Assembly: GCF_014762705.1 (NCBI RefSeq) | Contig: NZ_JABURL010000061.1 | Coordinates: 1-45,610 of the forward strand | DNA length: 45,610 bases | Direction of reading: 5' to 3' | From: Cyclobacterium sp. | GTDB taxonomy: Bacteria; Bacteroidota; Bacteroidia; Cytophagales; Cyclobacteriaceae | Part shown: positions 1 to 9,183 of the stretch, piece after piece | Layout of the letters: each line of letters opens with the position of its first letter | Numbering within the stretch: position 1 is the stretch's first letter | Notes under the pieces: model-generated | What the model was told of the DNA's origin: nothing | What the model saw: only the letters and a program-made list of their open reading frames with translations | The model's database searches: none | Made by a program: the position numbers and the translations under genes

Positions 1-116
1 TTTTTATTGTACTTTTTGCTTGATCAAAAAGTACCAAAAAATCAAGACAAAAAAATCCTTCCTCCCTCATACCTCCCGCACCCCCGGTTTTTTGTCGGGC
101 CTGCGCTCTTTGCGTA
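1..116. repeat. Dispersed repeat, left inverted copy
   Basis: This segment begins with TTTTTATTGTACTTTTTG and continues through ATCAAGACAAAAAAATCCTT and a CCTCCCGCACCCCCGG block. Its reverse complement is found at about 17791-17953 with only short insertions in between, so the two are inverted copies about 17.8 kb apart. It lies outside any gene. The first half contains a short self-complementary stretch (ACTTTTTGcttgatCAAAAAGT). Whether it is a mobile-element remnant or a structured element cannot be decided here. Confidence 0.7.
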
Positions 117-653
117 ATTAAATGTCAATTTTCTTTTTTATTAAGGTCTACGTTTTCATTCACTTCATAAGTAGACCTAACATTATAAAAAGGCAGAAAT
201 CAGGAGGGCGATTTTTTTACATACATTGATTTACAGGTTTTTAATCAAAAACGAAACCGTTAATTCCTCGTATCCGAAATCCCTCCGCCGCGGCGGAGGG
301 ACACAGGGGGATTTTCTTTCGAAAACATTCATTTCATATGAGCTTTGAAAAGCTTGTAATTCAATTGTGAGATCCCTTAGTCATTTTGTCAAGGGGGGTG
401 TGCGATTTTGAATTGTAACTGATCCTAATGACATGACCCGGTCCATCGGTTTATCATTTGGGTATCGCACACGGGCAAAGGATCGCAGACAAAATCCCCC
501 TTTAAAAAGGGGGACAAAGGGCGATTTTTTTCTGCATGGTATTAAATAACAATGCCTTTTAAGTTGGTATTCCCATTGAAATCTTCTATTGACCTAACTC
601 AGAAAAGGCAAGTATACGGAACAAAACTGCAGCAGAATTTCACATTACCAGCT
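117..653. other. Gene-free repeat-rich stretch with hairpins
   Basis: No convincing gene is seen. The stretch holds a perfect 20-bp palindrome at 281-300 (CCCTCCGCCGCGGCGGAGGG) and a hairpin at 496-513 (CCCCCTTT-AA-AAAGGGGG) followed by GACAAAGGGCGATTTTTT. The latter resembles the CCCCCTTTAAAAAGGGGG motifs that are common between genes in Bacteroidota. The 3' end of the minus-strand gene ending at 654 is close, so one of these hairpins may serve as its terminator. Confidence 0.5.
281..300. repeat. Perfect 20-bp GC-rich palindrome
   Basis: CCCTCCGCCGCGGCGGAGGG is fully self-complementary and stands out in an AT-rich neighbourhood. It lies about 350 bases downstream of the minus-strand gene ending at 654, in non-coding DNA. 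It could be a hairpin or a protein-binding site, and its role is unknown. Confidence 0.8.
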
Positions 654-2747
654 TTACCGGGCAATGTATTTGCCTTCCCTGAAGGCAGCCACTATCCTTC
701 TGTCGGCTGTTCGGCAGGTATTCGGATAATCCTGAAAATACAGGCAGTCCGGAACCCCATCCCTGAAGGAAATTTTAACGGAATATTGTTGCCTGCCAAA
801 CAGCCCTTCAAACTGGTAGCTGGCAGACATGTTACTGGGTCGGTTTTGGGAATCCCTGGCCGTGACGCTGACACCCGCGACACTGTTGCGGATAAACTTG
901 TTCATGGCCCAGCTTTTTGAGTTTTCAAAGATCAGGTCTTCGATCAGGATCTTGAAGTTTTGGGGCAGGTTATAGTCCACTTCATTGCCCGCCACCTCGC
1001 CGGTTATTGTTAAAGCGGCCTGGTTATTGGCAAAACGGATCAGGTTTTCCTCAAATCTCTTCATGGCCTTATTGCCACAGCCATTTAACCTGACGAGTTC
1101 TGCCAGATCTGCTTTCATGGATAGTGCATCTCCTACCATACTTGTCATGGCCTGTATGCCATCCCCACTGGCCATCTGAGTCAGCATTTTGCCCAGATGC
1201 TTGAAGGTATCCCTGTCCAAAATGCTTTGTACCAGAGAATAGGCCTGGTATACATTGGGATCGGCATACAAACCCGTAGGTACTTTCACCCAATCTACAC
1301 AATAGCGACTGACTTCCACCCCAAATCCATTGGTAGTGACAGATTCTGTTTTGCACTGGTCTTCATAGATCTGTACACGGTTGTCAGGCAGGTTGGAGGA
1401 GCAGGTGCGCGCATAATGATACATGTATTCCGAAATCAATGTTCCAAAATTCATTTCGTCCCTGTTGAAGGGAATGTCTACAAAATTGCCCTTAAAAATA
1501 TTCAAAAACAGGGCACTATGTTGCAAGCCATTGGTGTTGAAATCAAATCCGAGTTGTTTCAGGGCTTCAGCCTCGGCCAGTAGCCGGTCTCTTTCGGCTT
1601 GTTCCTGCTGCCGTTTGATGGCTTCTTTTCTGGCTATTTCACGGCGGATGTTCTCTTGCCGGATTTCTTCTTTCCGATCTGCCATAATCTGGTACAGACC
1701 ACTTACTTGCAGGTTATCCGAGTATTGGATATGAGAAAGATAAAACGACTCCAGTTGGGTCAGGTCAGCGGCACTCTCTGCAGATTGAATCTTGCTCAAC
1801 AATTCGCTTTTTTCCTTCGTGACCAAAGCCACCTTAGCCGCAATGATTTCCTGATTCGCCTTTCTTACCTGATCGGCATTGAATACCCGCTGGTACTTGT
1901 TGTTAAAGGATTCAAAAAAGGCATTCAGTTCTCTTATCTGCATGGAAGGCAATGGCTTTATATCTGCCGTTACGCAAGCATCCAGGATTTGACCTGTTTT
2001 ATTTTTTATCGCCTCATCGACTTTCTTTTTGTCAGACTCATGGAGATAGGAATAATACCTGCCATTATCAGCAACAAAGGAAAGCAGGGGATTGAGTGAA
2101 GCATAAACATTATCAAGTATACTGACTTTCGCTAAGGCAAAGCCAATTTGATCATTGGCTATTTTCTGAGTATGTTGGCTGATCAGCCTTGTGAGCGAAG
2201 TGATTTCAGCAGGCATCAACAAATGGGCATACCGGGACTTCAGGGATCGATCCCAATCCACCAGGAAATCAAAGTCAGGAGATGCTTTTTCCTCTTTTAG
2301 TTTCTTTTCCAGGGCAGCAGTTTCTTTTCTGATATTTCTCAGTTCGCCTGCCTTTGCCTTGACCACTTCATAGCTGAAGTCCCGCATATTATTGGCACTG
2401 ATATTTCTGTTTTTCCCCAATGCATTTTCAGCAGGGGCAGAGAATTCAAATAAGTTTCCGGGAATGGTACTGGTACAGCCGGCAAAATAACCCGCTTTGA
2501 CAATGTATTCCAGATTTTTCTTCGATACCTCGGCTATGCTTTTTTTAAATACAGGTACAAAATATTTGTCCGAGTACATGTTGTAAATGATGCGCTTCAT
2601 CTCTGCTGCACTGGCCTGGTTCATGTCTATTCCCGGGTAATCCAGGCTGACCTGCTCTACCCACTTCACGATTTTTTTTGGACACTGTGCGGCTAGTGGG
2701 AGGCAATTAAACGCTACAACCAAAAGTACAAGGAAGGAGGTTTTCAT
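654..2747 (-). CDS. Secreted protein of unknown function, 697 aa
   Basis: The family is not recognised. The protein starts with a clear Sec signal peptide (MKTSFLVLLVVAFNCLPLAAQ, likely cleaved around residue 20), so it is exported to the periplasm or cell surface. A long helical, charged segment around residues 120-400 (rich in K/E/R, for example KRQQEQAERDRLLAEAEALK) suggests coiled coil. It is followed by a region with several cysteines (residues about 450-560), and the C-terminus ends in a compact basic segment. The ATG at 2747 directly precedes the signal peptide and fixes the start. The gene is monocistronic on the minus strand, 140 bases after the phosphoesterase gene, and its base composition resembles the core chromosome. 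No catalytic motif was found. Confidence 0.8.
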   Translation of the reverse strand: MKTSFLVLLVVAFNCLPLAAQCPKKIVKWVEQVSLDYPGIDMNQASAAEMKRIIYNMYSDKYFVPVFKKSIAEVSKKNLEYIVKAGYFAGCTSTIPGNLFEFSAPAENALGKNRNISANNMRDFSYEVVKAKAGELRNIRKETAALEKKLKEEKASPDFDFLVDWDRSLKSRYAHLLMPAEITSLTRLISQHTQKIANDQIGFALAKVSILDNVYASLNPLLSFVADNGRYYSYLHESDKKKVDEAIKNKTGQILDACVTADIKPLPSMQIRELNAFFESFNNKYQRVFNADQVRKANQEIIAAKVALVTKEKSELLSKIQSAESAADLTQLESFYLSHIQYSDNLQVSGLYQIMADRKEEIRQENIRREIARKEAIKRQQEQAERDRLLAEAEALKQLGFDFNTNGLQHSALFLNIFKGNFVDIPFNRDEMNFGTLISEYMYHYARTCSSNLPDNRVQIYEDQCKTESVTTNGFGVEVSRYCVDWVKVPTGLYADPNVYQAYSLVQSILDRDTFKHLGKMLTQMASGDGIQAMTSMVGDALSMKADLAELVRLNGCGNKAMKRFEENLIRFANNQAALTITGEVAGNEVDYNLPQNFKILIEDLIFENSKSWAMNKFIRNSVAGVSVTARDSQNRPSNMSASYQFEGLFGRQQYSVKISFRDGVPDCLYFQDYPNTCRTADRRIVAAFREGKYIAR

Positions 2748-2887
2748 CAGCTATGGATTTTGACAGAGGAGCAAAAATTGAAATATAACCAACTAAAAAT
2801 AAGATAGTTTTCCGGAAAGTTAAAGGGAATGATCCATTTTTTTTAATAAGCCGCATTTGAAAGCCTGCCAAATACATTTTTGGTGGT

Positions 2888-3691
2888 TTAATCCTCTTTT
2901 GGCAGTTCTAAAGGTACAAAATGGTGTTTGATGGTATCTGCCGAAACCTGCCAAAGCCTGAAGCCCATGGGCCTCTCGTCAAAATTCTTGCTGGTGGTTT
3001 CCCCACTTACCATTTGTATCTGCCGGTATTGGTTGACCGTCAGCTTGTGGGTATGGCCGGACAGGTAGGCCGCCACATTGTTATCCACAAACAATTCCAG
3101 CAACTGCTTCCGGGTGGTGTCCGGCAGGTTGTAGTAGTGATCGGCTTCCTCCGGATCTTCGGTATACAGGGGATAATGACCCAGTACGAAGGTAGGGTAC
3201 TGTTCTTTTTTTTGTTTTTTGATGGTCTTTTTCACCCATTGGTCGTGTTTTTCCGATTCGTTTTCCACCCGTACTTTCCATAGCTGGGTGTTGGTCACGA
3301 CAAAGGCATGTTTTTTATGCCTGAACCGGTAATAATCCTTTCCGATGGTTTTGCGGTAGTATTGGAGGCTGGTATCATTGGGGACATTGCCCACGTCATG
3401 GTTACCGGACACCAGGTAGGAGGGAAGGGTAAAGCCCTCCCGGATACTTTTGAAATCCGCATAGCTGCTGTCGCTGGCATCATTCACCAGGTCTCCGCAG
3501 ATGACCACAAAATCAGCATCCAGCGCATTGATCTGTTTTACGGCCTGCCGGAATGTTTTCACATCATGCGCATAGCCTCCCATGCCCAGCTGCGTATCGC
3601 ACATCTGTACAAAGGAGAATTCGCTTTGGGCTTTTAGCGTTAGGGAGGATAGAAGAAGGACTATTCCGGTAATGCGGTATTTTAAAATCAT
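2888..3691 (-). CDS. Calcineurin-like metallophosphoesterase, CPPED1-like
   Basis: This is a predicted exported metal-dependent phosphoesterase of 267 aa. A signal peptide covers the first ~21 residues (ending LTLKAQ). The metallophosphoesterase blocks follow in order: CDTQLG (a DxQ variant of the usual DxH), CGDLVND, SGNHDVGN, LGHYPLY and SGHTH. The overall pattern, including DTQ instead of DxH, GNHDxGN and the YYNLPDTTRKQLLELF segment, resembles eukaryotic CPPED1-type phosphatases more than nucleotidases. The substrate is unknown; a phosphoprotein or a small phosphoester is possible. It runs in the same direction as the secreted 697-aa gene, with 140 bases between them. Family assignment is firm, substrate assignment is not. 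Confidence 0.88.
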   Translation of the reverse strand: MILKYRITGIVLLLSSLTLKAQSEFSFVQMCDTQLGMGGYAHDVKTFRQAVKQINALDADFVVICGDLVNDASDSSYADFKSIREGFTLPSYLVSGNHDVGNVPNDTSLQYYRKTIGKDYYRFRHKKHAFVVTNTQLWKVRVENESEKHDQWVKKTIKKQKKEQYPTFVLGHYPLYTEDPEEADHYYNLPDTTRKQLLELFVDNNVAAYLSGHTHKLTVNQYRQIQMVSGETTSKNFDERPMGFRLWQVSADTIKHHFVPLELPKED

Positions 3692-4674
3692 TTGCTATAT
3701 TTTTAGGGTTAAAATAGGAATGTTTTTTCAAATCAGTTTTACATCCTTCAAATTATCTGGTTCATTTAGAACGCTGCCTTACCAAACCTTAATGCTAGTT
3801 TATAGGATGCTCCATCAAAAGATCCGGGCTGGATAGATGCCTGGCTTCTCTTTTAAACAAGTGTAAATTTACAGATTTTATACTATAGTGGCCTTTGGCA
3901 ATTGAAGAGACAGAGGTCCCATCTCCCAAAACTACCTATCCTTTACTGAAATTAACTTTTTAATAAATTTCAACTGCAAATATTTGTATTTTAAACTCAA
4001 ATTTCGGAAAAAATGTCAGTGCTGAATTTTTATGGAAAGGAGAGTAGTCAGTTTTTTACAAAAATTTACAATTTTTAGCTTCAAAAGCCGACTTCGGAAC
4101 CGAAACTTTGAATTTTTTATATTCAAGCCTGTCAGTTTTTGGTCGAGGCTTGTCAGTTTTTAGTCCGGGCGTCCATTTATTAAGTACCCTGTTGCGGTTC
4201 GGAGCAGCCTTTAGGGGCTTTGAAAGTACCTTTATGTTAGGCGGATCCCCATCTTCCAAAGAAAATAAGCTGTAAATCCTCACCTGTAGTCAGGATTCGG
4301 ACGGTAGGTGATGAATTTCTGCAATCTGGCAATCAGGCTGTACCAGCAAAATGTTGTTGTTTTACCGAAAAATAGGGTAGAAGCTGGAGTAGAAGCTTGT
4401 GCTACAGACCCAAAGTAGCGTGAAAGCGCATTTTTTCGCGTCATATCGTGGATTTATGGTACATACTGTGTCTGCCGGTGTATAATTGAAGCAAGAAGAT
4501 AAAAAACTGCTTTTGCTGGTCATTAAAGAAATATTTAGTATTATTAAACCCTCAATGAAAGTGTTGACATATCAGGGATATTCCCCAGATCGCTGTTGGA
4601 TAACCCTGGTTCGGTCAGGGATAAATTTGAGTTATGGCCAATAAAACAACTGCACAAATAAACAAACAATAAAT
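3692..4674. other. Intergenic stretch, no gene seen
   Basis: There are no convincing genes over about 980 bases. A 75-codon minus-strand frame at 4056-4283 has no recognisable family and is probably chance. Small features are near-direct repeats around 4130-4170 (CTGTCAGTTTTTGGTC and TTGTCAGTTTTTAGTC) and a short CCCTG/CAGGG hairpin at 4604-4620, just upstream of the defence island. Composition shifts to strongly AT-rich from about 4660 onward, so this stretch may contain the left edge of the acquired island. Confidence 0.5.
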
Positions 4675-7581
4675 ATGGAGACAGCCTCAACAGAAACGCA
4701 AGATGATGTTTCATTACATGTAGAAAAAATTATTAACGAATTGAATTTGAATGATGAAATAATAAAAAGACACCGTGGAGAAGCAAGAAGTATCTGGGAA
4801 AAAACTTACACCAAATATAAAGAAGCACTTGAGAGTGAGAATTCAAGTCGAAGATGGTTTTGGGAACTTTTACAAAATGCAGTTGATACACTTGAAAATA
4901 AAGATGATAAAATTTCAATTAAGGTAAAGATTCGAAAAAAAAATTCTGAAGGAACGAATTCAAATGAAATCGAATACTTTAAAAAATTAGAATTTGAACA
5001 TACTGGTGGTACTTTTAAGCCATCCAAAGATATTGATGAATTAGACGACTTTGAGAATTTTTTTAGACCTGGCTCAGGAAAACAGTTTAGCGGGACAGAT
5101 AATGGAGGACGTTTTGGCACAGGTTTTTTATCAACACATTGCTTATCTCCTATTATAAAGGTTGAAGGCATTTGTGAAGATTCAACTGGTAGTAAATTTT
5201 ATAGTGAAACCACACTTGATAGAAGTGAAATTCTAAAAGAAGATGAGCTGTCAATAAAATTAAACAAAATCAGAATTATAAACTCTCTTCATAATTATGA
5301 ACAATCAAAATCTGATAACACTGATATTTTAAACAAACCAATTGCACGTTTCACATATTACATCCCAGATGATAATAAATATAAAAAAACGCTAAAAACA
5401 GGGCTGGAAGCTATTTTGTTTATGATACCGTATGTTTTTGCATTTAACCAAGAAATAAAAGAAATTGAAATAGATGATTGCGGATTTATAACTAAAATAA
5501 TTAATAACGGATTTGAAAAATTCATAAAAAACATTAAATTATACAGTACTTCTGTAAAAATAGGAAATCATAAATCAGTTAAAAGGACAGTTGCATTAAT
5601 AAAATCTGACGAAAATGATGTTCAATTAGCATGGAGGGTACATAATGTTAATAATTGTCTGCAGTTTTGTGATGAAAGAAATCGCTATTCTAAAAAATTT
5701 AAAAGTAATCTAACGACATTATTTTGTAGATATCCTTTGGTAGGAAGCGATGCATTTAATTATCCGACAATCATAAATTCAAAAAATTTTCGTCCACTTG
5801 AAAAACGTCATGGTATTAATTTAAAAGAACAGGATAAAAGTAATCAAGGACTACTTGAGATAGGAAATAAATTATTTCTATCTTTTATTTCTACAGTTTC
5901 TGCCGATGGTGAGTATATATATAATATTTTAAATACGAAATATATAAAACACAATAATCACGAGTGGATAGATTATGTGTTTTATGACAAACTGATAAAT
6001 AATTTAAGAACTGACATTTTAAAAACAAAGCTTATTGATATATCATCCAACAAACAGGATAGGAAATCAATCATTGATGAAAACAGTGAAACTATTATCT
6101 ACTTCCCCGAAGAAGATTTTTCTAAAACGGAAGAGCCTGATGTAATTTTTTCAAGTTTCTATAATTACACCTGTGACCTTTATAAAAATTCTATCCCAAT
6201 TGAATCGGATAACAATAATTGGTTAAATATTCTTTGGGAAGATAAAAATATTTTAAAAATAGGAGTTGAAGACTTAGTAAAAAAAATTTCAAACTCAATA
6301 AATCTTTCCCAGTTTATTCAAGAGCTTATAGATATTGAAATTACAGATGAGAACATAGAAACATTAGAAGCTCAAACAATAGAATGGCTTAATAAATTTT
6401 ATAACTTTTTAGTAATTGATTTCAAACAAATAAATCTATTAAATCTATCTGCTGGGAAAGAAGATTTTCCAATTATTCCATCAAGGTCTAAAAATTTTTC
6501 CTTACTTAAAAATTTGAAAAAAGACGTTGGGTTTGAAGAAAAGGAAATTGATGAAGATTTATTATTAATACATGAGGATTTCTATTATTCCAGTAATAAG
6601 AAATATAAAGATAAGCTTCTTAAAAAATCATTTACGGAATTAGAAAAATTGAAAAAAGAGGACTTTATAACAGAAGAATCAATTGCAGATGAAATAATTA
6701 AAAAGCTTGAAGAATTAATTGATATACATTCTAAATATATTAAGAAAACTGAGAATGGTAATACCCTTGAAGATAAAGAAGTAAAAGAAAAACAGAATAT
6801 TGAAAGAAAATTATCTAAACTTCAAAATTGGATATCTAAACACAATTTAAAACGTAATTATTTTAAAAATTCACATAAAAAAAATATTCTTCAGACAATC
6901 ATTGATGAAAAGGAGAGTGAAAATTTAACTCATCTATTAGAGCTAAATCGTACTGGAAAAGTTTCATTAGAGAGACAGAAAGAAATAGCATCAGACGATG
7001 ACCTTGAAGAAAAATTAAAATATGGTAAAAAATATTTGGAAAGCATTCGTAAAAAGGAAGAGCGTGACGCAAAGAATAGAAAAATAGGTGACCATTTCGA
7101 GAAACTATTTATAAGTTTATTAGATTTTGAAATAGGCAGAAAGCATTATGAACATAAAGATGGTAAACAAGATTTTATTATTTATCCAAATACCGATAGG
7201 GAATTTTATATTGAATTGAAATCTGTTTCTGTAAATAAAAATTCCGTTTTACTAACACCTGACCAAGGTAAGAACTATGGTGAAAAAGGAGAACGATTTT
7301 TTGTTTGTATTGTTCCGTATTCTGGTGATTTTGCAGATTTTACCCAAGATGATTTCAAATCAAAAGCATCTTTTAACAATAAACTATCCAATGTTTTCAA
7401 ACAAAAAACTGATTATATTTCAGAGTTTATAGCATTACAGGATAATGTAAAAGGTGTATTTCCAGATAGTTTACTTGAAGATTTTAATGAAAAAAGTTTT
7501 AAATATGAACTTCGAAAAGAAAAGTCTTGGAAAGGACTGGATTATACTATGTTTATTAATTTACTAAAGTCAAATAATTAA
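4675..7581 (+). CDS. Sacsin-like GHKL ATPase with C-terminal DUF3883 nuclease-like domain
   Basis: The 968-aa predicted defence-type protein joins an ATPase and a nuclease-like domain. The N-terminal GHKL/HSP90-type ATP-binding fold shows ELLQNAVDT (residues 64-72, N-box), EFEHTGGTF (107-115) and GRFGTGFLSTHCLS (145-158), the pattern of sacsin-type N-terminal domains. The middle (about 450-780) is helical and Lys/Glu-rich. The C-terminus (about 805-930) looks like DUF3883: KIGDHFEKLF-type entry, then D833 in KQDFIIY and E847-x-K849 in FYIELKSV, a D...ExK arrangement expected of PD-(D/E)xK nucleases. It sits just upstream of a restriction-modification locus and is very AT-rich compared with flanking genes, which suggests horizontal acquisition. 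Defence against DNA is inferred from domains and context. The ATG at 4675 is the first in frame. Confidence 0.8.
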   Translation: METASTETQDDVSLHVEKIINELNLNDEIIKRHRGEARSIWEKTYTKYKEALESENSSRRWFWELLQNAVDTLENKDDKISIKVKIRKKNSEGTNSNEIEYFKKLEFEHTGGTFKPSKDIDELDDFENFFRPGSGKQFSGTDNGGRFGTGFLSTHCLSPIIKVEGICEDSTGSKFYSETTLDRSEILKEDELSIKLNKIRIINSLHNYEQSKSDNTDILNKPIARFTYYIPDDNKYKKTLKTGLEAILFMIPYVFAFNQEIKEIEIDDCGFITKIINNGFEKFIKNIKLYSTSVKIGNHKSVKRTVALIKSDENDVQLAWRVHNVNNCLQFCDERNRYSKKFKSNLTTLFCRYPLVGSDAFNYPTIINSKNFRPLEKRHGINLKEQDKSNQGLLEIGNKLFLSFISTVSADGEYIYNILNTKYIKHNNHEWIDYVFYDKLINNLRTDILKTKLIDISSNKQDRKSIIDENSETIIYFPEEDFSKTEEPDVIFSSFYNYTCDLYKNSIPIESDNNNWLNILWEDKNILKIGVEDLVKKISNSINLSQFIQELIDIEITDENIETLEAQTIEWLNKFYNFLVIDFKQINLLNLSAGKEDFPIIPSRSKNFSLLKNLKKDVGFEEKEIDEDLLLIHEDFYYSSNKKYKDKLLKKSFTELEKLKKEDFITEESIADEIIKKLEELIDIHSKYIKKTENGNTLEDKEVKEKQNIERKLSKLQNWISKHNLKRNYFKNSHKKNILQTIIDEKESENLTHLLELNRTGKVSLERQKEIASDDDLEEKLKYGKKYLESIRKKEERDAKNRKIGDHFEKLFISLLDFEIGRKHYEHKDGKQDFIIYPNTDREFYIELKSVSVNKNSVLLTPDQGKNYGEKGERFFVCIVPYSGDFADFTQDDFKSKASFNNKLSNVFKQKTDYISEFIALQDNVKGVFPDSLLEDFNEKSFKYELRKEKSWKGLDYTMFINLLKSNN

Positions 7582-7971
7582 ACAATTACTGGCCATAACA
7601 CGTAATATACGTAAGCTGAGGGACGTAGCCAATTTGAGCTTTTGCACATTGACTCAAAATCACAGCGATTTGGTAGGAGAGTGTTTTGAAATCCCAGGCT
7701 CCGCATATTGCCACCGTTACCAACAAGCCCAAAAAAAGAAACAACAGCGCAAACTTGATGAGATTTTTTTTTGCCGACCCGCAAGAAAATGATAGCCTAC
7801 GCACATTGCACACATTGTCAAGCGCCACAAGCCGATGCTCAGACCAATGCTTGCCAAAGAGTGTAATTTTTGCCGACGCACACAGATTCACAATTAAACT
7901 GACAGAAATTATATTGAATAACAAGAAATGGAAAAAATAAAAGTATTTTAGTAATTGAAATTTGTACGAAA
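7582..7971. other. Intergenic repeat-like stretch between defence modules
   Basis: The stretch starts with CTGGCCATAACACG shortly after the stop of the ATPase gene. It contains open frames on both strands that look like chance. Its right half (7790-7884) is an imperfect match to the DNA directly after the restriction-modification genes. No promoter was identified with confidence. Confidence 0.45.
7790..7884. repeat. Imperfect direct repeat flanking the R-M locus, left copy
   Basis: Matching blocks shared in the same order with about 13151-13262 are GATAGCCTACG / ATAAATGCCTACG, ACACATTGTCAA, GCCACAAGCC / GCACGAGCC, CTTGCCAAAGAGT and TTGCCGAC. The two copies bracket the regulator and both R-M genes. 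They may be remnants of a dispersed repeat or a recombination site. Identity is only moderate by eye. Confidence 0.5.
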
Positions 7972-8142
7972 ATTAACCGAATAAAGGAAGTACTAGAAGA
8001 AAAGGGAATCAAACAGAAATGGTTGGCTGATAAACTTAGAAAAAATTACAATATGGTGATTGGTTATGTAAAGAACTTACAACAACCCAGATCTGAATTA
8101 CTTTATAAAATTTCTAATATCCTTGAAATAGAAGTAAGGTAA
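7972..8142 (+). CDS. Small XRE-type HTH regulator, start uncertain
   Basis: About 56 residues read as a helix-turn-helix of the XRE/Cro type (NRIKEVLEEKGIKQKWLADK, then NMVIGYVKNLQQPRSELLYK, ending EIEVR). Small HTH proteins of this kind often sit just upstream of R-M genes as controllers, and this one ends 30 bases before the methyltransferase-half gene. There is no in-frame ATG, GTG or TTG before the domain; the first possible starts are ATT codons (7972 or 7954). An ATG at 7928 lies one frame off, separated by an A-rich run. Adding one A there would give a continuous frame starting MEKNKSILVIEI. It is therefore either a non-AUG start or a one-base frameshift. Confidence 0.6.
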   Translation: MNRIKEVLEEKGIKQKWLADKLRKNYNMVIGYVKNLQQPRSELLYKISNILEIEVR

Positions 8143-8172
8143 TTTTTAATATCAAATTAAGAAAACGATTAA

Positions 8173-9183
8173 GTGCAAACTGATATAGATATATTGGAAA
8201 ATGAAATACTTAAGCAATATCCTGAAGTGCTTGATATACTTTTACGTGACCATACAACCCATAAAAATATCTTTTGGGCTACCGATGATTATGAGAATTT
8301 AGGCAAAGACTATCATTTTGATGCCCAAATCTTACCTGAGCTAATTACAGGTAAAAATGGTAGTATTATAATGCCGAGAGTTCAGAAAGATATTTTACTT
8401 CAACAAAGCAGGTCAAGGGACATGGCAGAAGTGTTTACACCTTCATGGATTTGCAATGCTCAAAATAATCTAATCGATAATGCTTGGTTTGGTAGAGAGA
8501 ATGTTTTTAATACAGAATTAAAAAAGTCAAACGGATTTAAATGGAATATCAACAAGGATATAGTAATTTTTCCCGAGAATAAAACGTGGAGAGATTATGT
8601 AAAAGATACACGGCTTGAAATGGCTTGTGGAGAAGCACCATATATTACAAGTCGATATGATACTACAACTGGTAAATTCATTCCGGTTGAAAACCGTATT
8701 GGAATATTAGACAGAAAACTCAGAGTTATTAGTGAAAATGTTGAAAGTACTGGTGAATGGCTTAAATGGACCCAAATGGCATATAAAAATACGTATGGTT
8801 TCGAATTTCATGGCGATAGCTTATTAATAGCAAGAGAAGCAATGCTTGTTACATTTATTGATAACTATAAAGAGAAATTTGGAAAAGAACCTTTATTAAA
8901 GTCAATTCAATATATTGCCTATATTATTTCATGGAATGTTTGGCAAATGGATGGGTTAAAAGGTGTTGTTCCAAATACATGTGGGGAAATTACAATAACT
9001 GATATAGATCTTTTTGGAAATAAAAAAACTGAAAGTAGTTTTTGCAGGGGTTGCATGGATAATAATATTTTAAGACACAACGGTACTTATTGTTTAATTA
9101 AAGACTGGTCTAACAAGGATTTAACAACCGGAAAAAAAGGCCGAAAGATTAGGTTTGTTGATTTGTTAAAGAACATGAGATAA
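8173..9183 (+). CDS. AdoMet-binding half of a split adenine methyltransferase (R-M subunit)
   Basis: The 336-aa protein resembles annotated 'restriction endonuclease subunit M' proteins. Visible motifs are EVFTPSWICN (residues 86-95, motif X-like), RLEMACGEAPYITSRYD (147-163, motif I-like AdoMet loop) and FEFHGDSLLIAREAM (211-224). No catalytic (N/D)PPY motif is present. The C-terminal part has C270, C291xxC294 and C307, a possible zinc site. The start is GTG at 8173, immediately after an in-frame TAA, so no upstream start is possible. The stop overlaps the start of the next gene (TAATG at 9181-9185), implying translational coupling to the protein that carries NPPY. Together the two would form one N6-adenine methyltransferase; this split is inferred from motif distribution. 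Confidence 0.72.
   Translation: MQTDIDILENEILKQYPEVLDILLRDHTTHKNIFWATDDYENLGKDYHFDAQILPELITGKNGSIIMPRVQKDILLQQSRSRDMAEVFTPSWICNAQNNLIDNAWFGRENVFNTELKKSNGFKWNINKDIVIFPENKTWRDYVKDTRLEMACGEAPYITSRYDTTTGKFIPVENRIGILDRKLRVISENVESTGEWLKWTQMAYKNTYGFEFHGDSLLIAREAMLVTFIDNYKEKFGKEPLLKSIQYIAYIISWNVWQMDGLKGVVPNTCGEITITDIDLFGNKKTESSFCRGCMDNNILRHNGTYCLIKDWSNKDLTTGKKGRKIRFVDLLKNMR

Noticed and set aside
552-920. 122-codon plus-strand frame at the start of the window
   Set aside because: It overlaps the 3' end of the 697-aa secreted-protein gene on the other strand and has no recognisable family; a shadow frame.
4056-4283. 75-codon minus-strand frame in the gap before the defence island
   Set aside because: No signal, family or RBS; composition follows the local repeats (GTCAGTTTTT). 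Treated as chance.
7586-7924. 112-codon minus-strand frame with hydrophobic stretches between the defence genes
   Set aside because: It overlaps the repeat-like DNA shared with 13151-13262 and has an opposite-strand frame of similar quality; not supported as a gene.
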